From Arenicellales bacterium (GTDB taxonomy: Bacteria; Pseudomonadota; Gammaproteobacteria; Arenicellales; UBA868), in NCBI GenBank assembly GCA_028825345.1, contig JAPKAJ010000063.1, positions 1 to 10,878 on the forward strand: DNA of 10,878 nucleotides, in the 5' to 3' direction. A program made the translations under genes and the position numbers. This document shows positions 6,608-10,878 of this stretch, piece by piece (the stretch's first letter is position 1; each line of letters begins with the position of its first letter). A model generated the notes under the pieces. That model ran no database searches and was not told the origin of the DNA. It was given only the letters and a program-made list of their open reading frames with translations.

Positions 6608-7665
6608 AGGTACCAGTCTTCTAGCACTTCATCCACCGTGAAGGGCGCCACCTGCAATTCGCGTTCGATGCCGTCCCGGCTGACGAACTGAAAGCTGACA
6701 CTTTTTGCCTCGCGGCCCTGTCCGAAACGCGCCGCAATCCGGGCAGCCAGCTCCACATCGGCGTCATCCCTCTCGCCTTCAACAAGCGTCAGTGGTCCGT
6801 TATGACTGGTCATATCGAGGTAAGTAAAACGTTTGCGGTAACCGCGCAGGTAACGGGTCTCGCCAGCATCGCGGGCAACGATCACCTTGAGATGTGGCTT
6901 TGGCCGCAAATGCCGCCCGACCTTGAGCAACATAATGTCATCCAGGTCATAGTCTCGCTTGGCCCGGCTTTGCCATAGATCGCGCAATTTGCGGCTATAG
7001 GCAGCATCGGTCAAAAAACAGCAACCACCGGCAGGTTGTGCGTAATCTTCGATCCCCAGCTGGCGGGCCAAGGCGATCTGCGGCTTACGGGTACGCCCGG
7101 AAAACCCGTACAACTGCTCACGATCAACCCAGCCCTCACGCTCGGGCAAGGTCGGTGGCTGTAGCTGCGCACAAAGCGGCCGCAACAAACGGTCTTTCGC
7201 TCCTGACTCACGGGCCACCACCGGAAAAGTATCCCGGCGCTGGGACATTGGCCGCTGACCCAGCACTTCACCGGTAATAATGAAATCAAAATCATGTGCC
7301 TGCATCCACTCCAAAGCCTTTCCCACCATGAAGGTTTTGCAGTCCAGGCAAGGATTAAGGTTTGCGCCGTAGCCATGACGAGGGCGCAGTAACACCGACT
7401 TGTACTCCTCAATCACATCGACAATGTGCAGGGGCATGCCTAACTGCTCGGCGACCCACAACGCATTGTTGCGCCGGGGTTTTCGGTTCGGATTATTGCG
7501 GATAGCATGGGTGTGGCCCTCGACACAGAATCCGGTAAAAAAGTTAAGGCCCTCGACATGCAGTCCCTGATCCTGCATTACGCGGGCCGCCAGCATGGAG
7601 TCCAGGCCACCCGATATGAGCGCAACCGCCCGGCGGGTTCCAGGTATATGAGCAACGGCTTTCAT
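6604..7665 (-). CDS. PP-loop RNA sulfurtransferase-like protein with DUF814-like C-terminus
   Basis: Using the ATG at 7665 the product has 353 residues. The N-terminal domain is an adenylating PP-loop ATPase of the MnmA/ThiI kind: SGGLDS at 18-23, and a TGEVLGQRPMSQ segment (about 131-142) that resembles the corresponding part of ThiI. Cysteines C106 and C109 (NPCLDCK) and C215/C216 (GGCCFLT) are placed like the catalytic or [4Fe-4S] ligands of thiolases. The C-terminal part (about 245-353, with LKVGRHLRPKPHLKVIVAR) resembles the DUF814/NFACT-R RNA-binding region. I infer thiolation of an RNA uridine or a related sulfur insertion, with TusA-like protein as donor; the substrate is unknown. No THUMP domain as in ThiI is evident. 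A TTG at 7683 could extend the N-terminus by six residues. Confidence 0.8.
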   Translation of the reverse strand: MKAVAHIPGTRRAVALISGGLDSMLAARVMQDQGLHVEGLNFFTGFCVEGHTHAIRNNPNRKPRRNNALWVAEQLGMPLHIVDVIEEYKSVLLRPRHGYGANLNPCLDCKTFMVGKALEWMQAHDFDFIITGEVLGQRPMSQRRDTFPVVARESGAKDRLLRPLCAQLQPPTLPEREGWVDREQLYGFSGRTRKPQIALARQLGIEDYAQPAGGCCFLTDAAYSRKLRDLWQSRAKRDYDLDDIMLLKVGRHLRPKPHLKVIVARDAGETRYLRGYRKRFTYLDMTSHNGPLTLVEGERDDADVELAARIAARFGQGREAKSVSFQFVSRDGIERELQVAPFTVDEVLEDWYL

Positions 7666-7673
7666 AAGTCGGG

Positions 7674-7702
7674 ATTGTAGCAACTCGAGTTATCTGTGCC
7701 AT
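7674..7702 (-). promoter_or_regulatory. Sigma-70-like promoter of the PP-loop/tusA-like unit
   Basis: The minus strand reads ATGGCA (7697-7702), 17 bases, then TACAAT (7674-7679): four of six and five of six matches to consensus with ideal spacing. Transcription would start within about 1-3 nt of the ATG at 7665, leaving almost no leader. No Shine-Dalgarno is visible. Confidence 0.45.
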
Positions 7703-7741
7703 CCCGCGCGAGAGCAAACTATCGGATAAAACCCCTGCCGT

Positions 7742-7747
7742 TATAAT
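7742..7747 (+). promoter_or_regulatory. Candidate -10 box of glyQ
   Basis: A perfect TATAAT overlaps the first in-frame ATG (7746) of the glyQ frame. The transcript would begin near 7754, after that ATG. No convincing -35 is seen around 7718-7725, so the call rests on the -10 and its position. Confidence 0.4.
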
Positions 7748-7772
7748 GCGTCGCTCAATTCGTATTTGCGCT

Positions 7773-7777
7773 GGGAG
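7773..7777 (+). promoter_or_regulatory. Ribosome binding site supporting the TTG start of glyQ
   Basis: GGGAG lies 10 bases before the TTG at 7788. No comparable site precedes the ATG at 7746, so this decides the preferred glyQ start. Confidence 0.5.
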
Positions 7778-7787
7778 CGAAAAAACG

Positions 7788-8657
7788 TTGCATTTCCAGG
7801 ACCTGATCCTGCGCCTACAGGCGTACTGGGCTGGGCAAGGCTGTGTGCTCATGCAGCCTTACGACATGGAGGTCGGAGCCGGCACTTTTCACACTGCGAC
7901 CTTCCTTGCCGCCGTGGGTCCGGAGCCGTTGCGCGCGGCCTATGTACAGCCCTCACGCAGGCCAACAGACGGCCGTTATGGTGAAAACCCGAACCGACTG
8001 CAGCATTACTTCCAGTTCCAGGTCATTCTCAAACCCTCGCCGCCAGAATTCCAGGATCTATACCTGGGTTCGCTAGAGGCCCTCGGTATCAGTTTTTGCC
8101 GCGACGATGTGCGCTTTGTCGAGGATGACTGGGAGTCACCGACCCTGGGCGCCTGGGGGCTTGGCTGGGAAATCTGGCTGAACGGCATGGAAATCTCGCA
8201 GTTCACCTATTTTCAGCAGGTTGGCGGACTCGACTGTCGACCGGTCACCGGAGAGATCACCTACGGTCTGGAGCGCATTGCCCTGTACCTGCAGGGTGTA
8301 GACAGTATCTTTGATCTGCGCTGGAACGAGCACTTCAGTTACGGCGACCTGTATCGCCAAAACGAAGTTGAGCAATCCGCCTATAACTTCGAGCATGCGG
8401 ATGTGGCGGTACTGTTCAACCAGTTCGAGAACTGCGAAACGGCTTGTAACCACCTGCTCGAAGAAAAATTGCCACTGCCGGCCTACGAACAGGTATTACG
8501 GGCTTCGCATACCTTCAATCTGCTCGATGCCCGTCGAGCCATCAGCGTAACTGAGCGCGCCCGCTACATAGGCCGGGTGCGCACTTTAGCGCGCGGCGTA
8601 GCTCAGGCCTATTTCGAGGCACGCGAGGCGCTGGGATTTCCCCGGGGGCAAACATGA
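7788..8657 (+). CDS. glyQ: Glycyl-tRNA synthetase alpha subunit
   Basis: GlyQ is the class II catalytic subunit that, with GlyS, charges tRNA-Gly. The sequence is highly conserved: [36 protein letters not shown] (class II motif 2 region), [51 protein letters not shown] (motif 3), and the C-terminal [20 protein letters not shown] prefer the TTG at 7788 (289 residues, starting [10 protein letters not shown] after the initiator), which aligns with the conserved start of the family and has GGGAG upstream. The ATG at 7746 would add 14 atypical residues and overlaps a perfect TATAAT, so it is the less likely start. The stop overlaps the glyS start by 4 nt (ATGA), fitting coupled synthesis of the two subunits. 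Confidence 0.96.
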   Translation: MHFQDLILRLQAYWAGQGCVLMQPYDMEVGAGTFHTATFLAAVGPEPLRAAYVQPSRRPTDGRYGENPNRLQHYFQFQVILKPSPPEFQDLYLGSLEALGISFCRDDVRFVEDDWESPTLGAWGLGWEIWLNGMEISQFTYFQQVGGLDCRPVTGEITYGLERIALYLQGVDSIFDLRWNEHFSYGDLYRQNEVEQSAYNFEHADVAVLFNQFENCETACNHLLEEKLPLPAYEQVLRASHTFNLLDARRAISVTERARYIGRVRTLARGVAQAYFEAREALGFPRGQT

Positions 8658-10771
8658 GCGGGCAGCCCAAGGGCAGGGCAGATCTGCTGGTCGAGCTGGG
8701 CACCGAGGAACTGCCGCCCAGCGTCCTGAAACAGCTGGGCGAACAGTTTGGCGCCCTGCTGACCGATGCGTTGATCAACACCGGGCTGGGCTGCGAAGGG
8801 TCCATGAGCTGGTTTGCTACCGCAAGGCGCCTTGCGGTACGGGTTCCGGGCGTCGCCCACCGCTGTGCCGATCAGATCAACGAGCGTCGGGGCCCGGCAC
8901 TCGTCGCTGCTTTTGACGGCCAAGGTCAGCCAACGCCAGCCGCCACAGGCTTCGCCCGCTCCTGTGGCGTAACCGTCGATCAGCTGGAAAGGCTGGAAAA
9001 CGACAAGGGCCAATGGCTGGTACATCGGGCGCTCGTGCCTGGGGCGCTCGCGCGCGCTCTCATCGAGCCTTGTATTCAGGGTGCCATTGAGAAACTGCCA
9101 ATACCTAAACGCATGCGCTGGGGCGAGGGTTTGGCCGAATTTGTCCGCCCGGTACACTGGTTGGTGGTGCTGCATGGTCAGCGAGTGCTGCCGTGCGAGG
9201 TCTTGGGCATTGCTGCCGGGCGTATCAGCCGCGGACACCGCTTTATGGGCGAGGCACGTATCAGCATCCGTAGCGCTGGTGATTATGAGAAAACTCTCAA
9301 AGAACAGGGCGCAGTTATTGCCGATTTCAATACACGCTCACGGCTGATCGAGCAACAGGTATCCCGACTCGGCATTAAGGCCGGCGGCAAAACGGTGATC
9401 GACCCACAACTGCTCGATACTGTCACCGCACTGGTGGAAAAACCCCATGCGCTTCTAGGCCAGTTCGACCCGGCTTTTCTTAAAGTTCCCACCGAAGCGC
9501 TGATCTCATCTATGCGCGACCATCAGAAATATTTCCACGTAATCGATACCAGAGGCAGGCTACTGCCGGTCTTCATTACCGTAAGTAATATCCGTAGCAC
9601 CACACCAGGGCGCGTACGGGCAGGCAATGAGCGAGTGCTCAACGCCCGCCTTGCCGATGCCCGCTTCTTCTGGGAAACGGATAACCGCCGACCGCTGGAC
9701 AATCGGGTGGATGAGTTGGATGGCGTCCTCTTCCACCAGGCGCTGGGAAGCCTGCATGACAAGACGCGCCGGCTCGAGACCTTATCGGTCAAAATCGCCC
9801 AGACACTGCGGGTCGACGAAACCCTTTGTGCCAGAGCCGCACATCTGTGCAAGACAGATCTCGTTACGGGCATGGTCGGAGAGTTTCCGGAACTGCAGGG
9901 CACCATGGGTCGTTACCTTGCCCAACATGACAAGGAGCCTGCGGCCGTCGCCCGAGCTATCGAAGAGCACTACCTGCCGCGACACGCCCGCGACAAACTT
10001 CCGGCGAGCGCCCCGGGACGGGTGCTGGCGCTGGCTGACCGGATTGATTCTCTGGTTGGGCTGTTTTTAGCTGGGGAGGAACCCACAGGTGATAAAGACC
10101 CCTATGGTCTACGTCGGGCTGCGCTGGGCGTTATCCGCATACTGATCGAAAAAAAGGTGGACCTGGATATCGTCGAACTCGTGAATCACTCGGCCGATAC
10201 CTACGCCGCGGCTGGTAATCCTGTTGGCACCAATGCAAAAAAGCAGTGCATCGCCTTTGTGATGGAACGTTACCGCGCACTGTACGCGGCGTTGGGATTT
10301 GCTCAGGACGAGATTTCGGCCGTGCTCGAAGCAGGCGCCAGCCGGCCCCTGGACTTTGACCGACGCCTAAAAGCCCTCGCGAAATTTCGCCATCGCCGCG
10401 ATGCCGCTAGTCTGGCAGCCGCAAACAAGCGTATTCGCAATATCCTGCGCAAGAGTGAGCACTCGATAACCCAAGAGCTCAAGCCGCAACTGCTGACCGA
10501 AAGCGCCGAAATCGCATTATCCCAGGCGATACTTGAAACAGCAGGGGCCATCGCACCGGCCATTGCGCGCGCCGATTACCCGGCAGCACTTCGCATCCTG
10601 GCTGGCCTGCGTCCTGTGGTGGACCGCTTTTTTGACGAGGTTATGGTCATGGCCGAAGACCTGCCACTGCGGGCCAATCGCCTGACACTGCTGGACCAAT
10701 TGAGCAGTTTGTTCCTGACCATCGCCGATATCTCGCTGCTGCAAACACCGGAGCGTCCCAGTGGTAGATGA
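8654..10771 (+). CDS. glyS: Glycyl-tRNA synthetase beta subunit
   Basis: GlyS binds tRNA-Gly and completes the alpha2beta2 synthetase; the glycine-activating site is in GlyQ. The 705 residues match the usual length of about 690. The product opens with [12 protein letters not shown] (11-22), typical of the family, and has [22 protein letters not shown], the [17 protein letters not shown] block (about 277-293), an HD-like region ([20 protein letters not shown], about 397-416), [14 protein letters not shown] (about 479-492), and a C-terminal DALR-type anticodon-binding domain (from about 590) ending near [11 protein letters not shown]. The ATG overlaps the glyQ stop by 4 nt. The 3' end overlaps the next gene by 11 nt. 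No frameshift or missing block is seen. Confidence 0.97.
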   Translation: MSGQPKGRADLLVELGTEELPPSVLKQLGEQFGALLTDALINTGLGCEGSMSWFATARRLAVRVPGVAHRCADQINERRGPALVAAFDGQGQPTPAATGFARSCGVTVDQLERLENDKGQWLVHRALVPGALARALIEPCIQGAIEKLPIPKRMRWGEGLAEFVRPVHWLVVLHGQRVLPCEVLGIAAGRISRGHRFMGEARISIRSAGDYEKTLKEQGAVIADFNTRSRLIEQQVSRLGIKAGGKTVIDPQLLDTVTALVEKPHALLGQFDPAFLKVPTEALISSMRDHQKYFHVIDTRGRLLPVFITVSNIRSTTPGRVRAGNERVLNARLADARFFWETDNRRPLDNRVDELDGVLFHQALGSLHDKTRRLETLSVKIAQTLRVDETLCARAAHLCKTDLVTGMVGEFPELQGTMGRYLAQHDKEPAAVARAIEEHYLPRHARDKLPASAPGRVLALADRIDSLVGLFLAGEEPTGDKDPYGLRRAALGVIRILIEKKVDLDIVELVNHSADTYAAAGNPVGTNAKKQCIAFVMERYRALYAALGFAQDEISAVLEAGASRPLDFDRRLKALAKFRHRRDAASLAAANKRIRNILRKSEHSITQELKPQLLTESAEIALSQAILETAGAIAPAIARADYPAALRILAGLRPVVDRFFDEVMVMAEDLPLRANRLTLLDQLSSLFLTIADISLLQTPERPSGR

Positions 10772-10878
10772 TCAGAGCCACTATGACCACATGTTGGCTG
10801 CGGTACAGGCTTTTCATGACAAGCATCGTCTGCGCGAGCAAGGTGGTGAGGATATGCCCTACCGCGTGGCTCTGATGG
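10761..10878 (+). CDS. Possible MazG-like nucleotide pyrophosphohydrolase (5' part only)
   Basis: A frame starting with GTG at 10761 stays open to the right edge (39 codons). It has a good Shine-Dalgarno, GGAG at 10750-10753, seven bases upstream. The visible product contains HYDHMLAAVQAFHDKHRL and ends in YRVALM. This resembles the N-terminal helix of MazG-like NTP pyrophosphohydrolases, in which an AFH-type segment precedes the metal-binding EExxE helix; that helix would lie just outside the window. An in-frame ATG at 10791 is an alternative start. The 11-nt overlap with glyS implies co-transcription with glyQS. In Pseudomonas and relatives gmhB commonly follows glyS, but this reading frame does not look like GmhB. 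Gene existence is fairly safe; the function is tentative. Confidence 0.5.
   Translation, partial: MVDDQSHYDHMLAAVQAFHDKHRLREQGGEDMPYRVALM

Noticed and set aside
8609..9238. Minus-strand open frame of 209 codons
   Set aside because: It is a shadow of the conserved GlyS frame, with no recognisable motif.
9523..9906. Minus-strand open frame of 127 codons
   Set aside because: It is a shadow inside glyS with a Ser/Arg-rich composition typical of an antisense frame of a GC-rich gene.
1..10878. Mobile element, CRISPR array, tRNA or rRNA, or a defence island
   Set aside because: No direct-repeat arrays, transposase-like frames, terminal repeats or RNA-gene signatures were seen, and all genes are housekeeping or regulatory in character.

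Overview
The window reads as a chromosomal segment of a gammaproteobacterium of moderately high GC content. This is suggested by the glnA-ntrB-ntrC order, an NtrC C-terminus very close to that of enteric NtrC, the alpha/beta two-subunit glycyl-tRNA synthetase, and DUF4404. It looks like core genome: I see no transposase, phage gene, CRISPR array, tRNA or rRNA. No stretch longer than about 220 bases lacks a gene.

Layout. Positions 1-1847 (minus strand) hold a two-gene unit: an SDR oxidoreductase followed 4 nt later by a Tat-exported DUF839/PhoX-like protein that runs off the left edge. A small divergent gene for a DUF4404 protein follows (1937-2200, plus). From 2213 to 6158 (minus) is the nitrogen-control cluster, transcribed glnA, ntrB, ntrC. 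From 6380 to 7665 (minus) is a two-gene unit of a MnmA/ThiI-like PP-loop sulfurtransferase and a TusA-like sulfur carrier, overlapping by 4 nt. From about 7788 to the right edge (plus) are glyQ and glyS, overlapping by 4 nt, and the start of a third gene that may be MazG-like, overlapping glyS by 11 nt.

How the genes work together. GlnA makes glutamine and carries the conserved adenylylation tyrosine. NtrB and NtrC form the nitrogen two-component system. The sequence shows the wiring directly: a near-perfect sigma-54 promoter and two NtrC-type dyads lie upstream of glnA, and a perfect 17-bp NtrC-type palindrome lies in the glnA-ntrB gap, exactly where ntrB begins. This suggests activation of glnA and separate autoregulation of ntrBC. 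The PP-loop/TusA pair is most simply a sulfur-relay RNA-thiolation unit whose exact product is unclear. It is the least characterised part of the window.

I do not see a clearly new defence or mobile system. The most useful second-look items are the PP-loop/TusA module, the NtrC palindrome at the ntrB start, and several start codons that conflict with likely -10 boxes (glyQ, DUF4404 gene, and a possible leaderless mRNA for the PP-loop gene).
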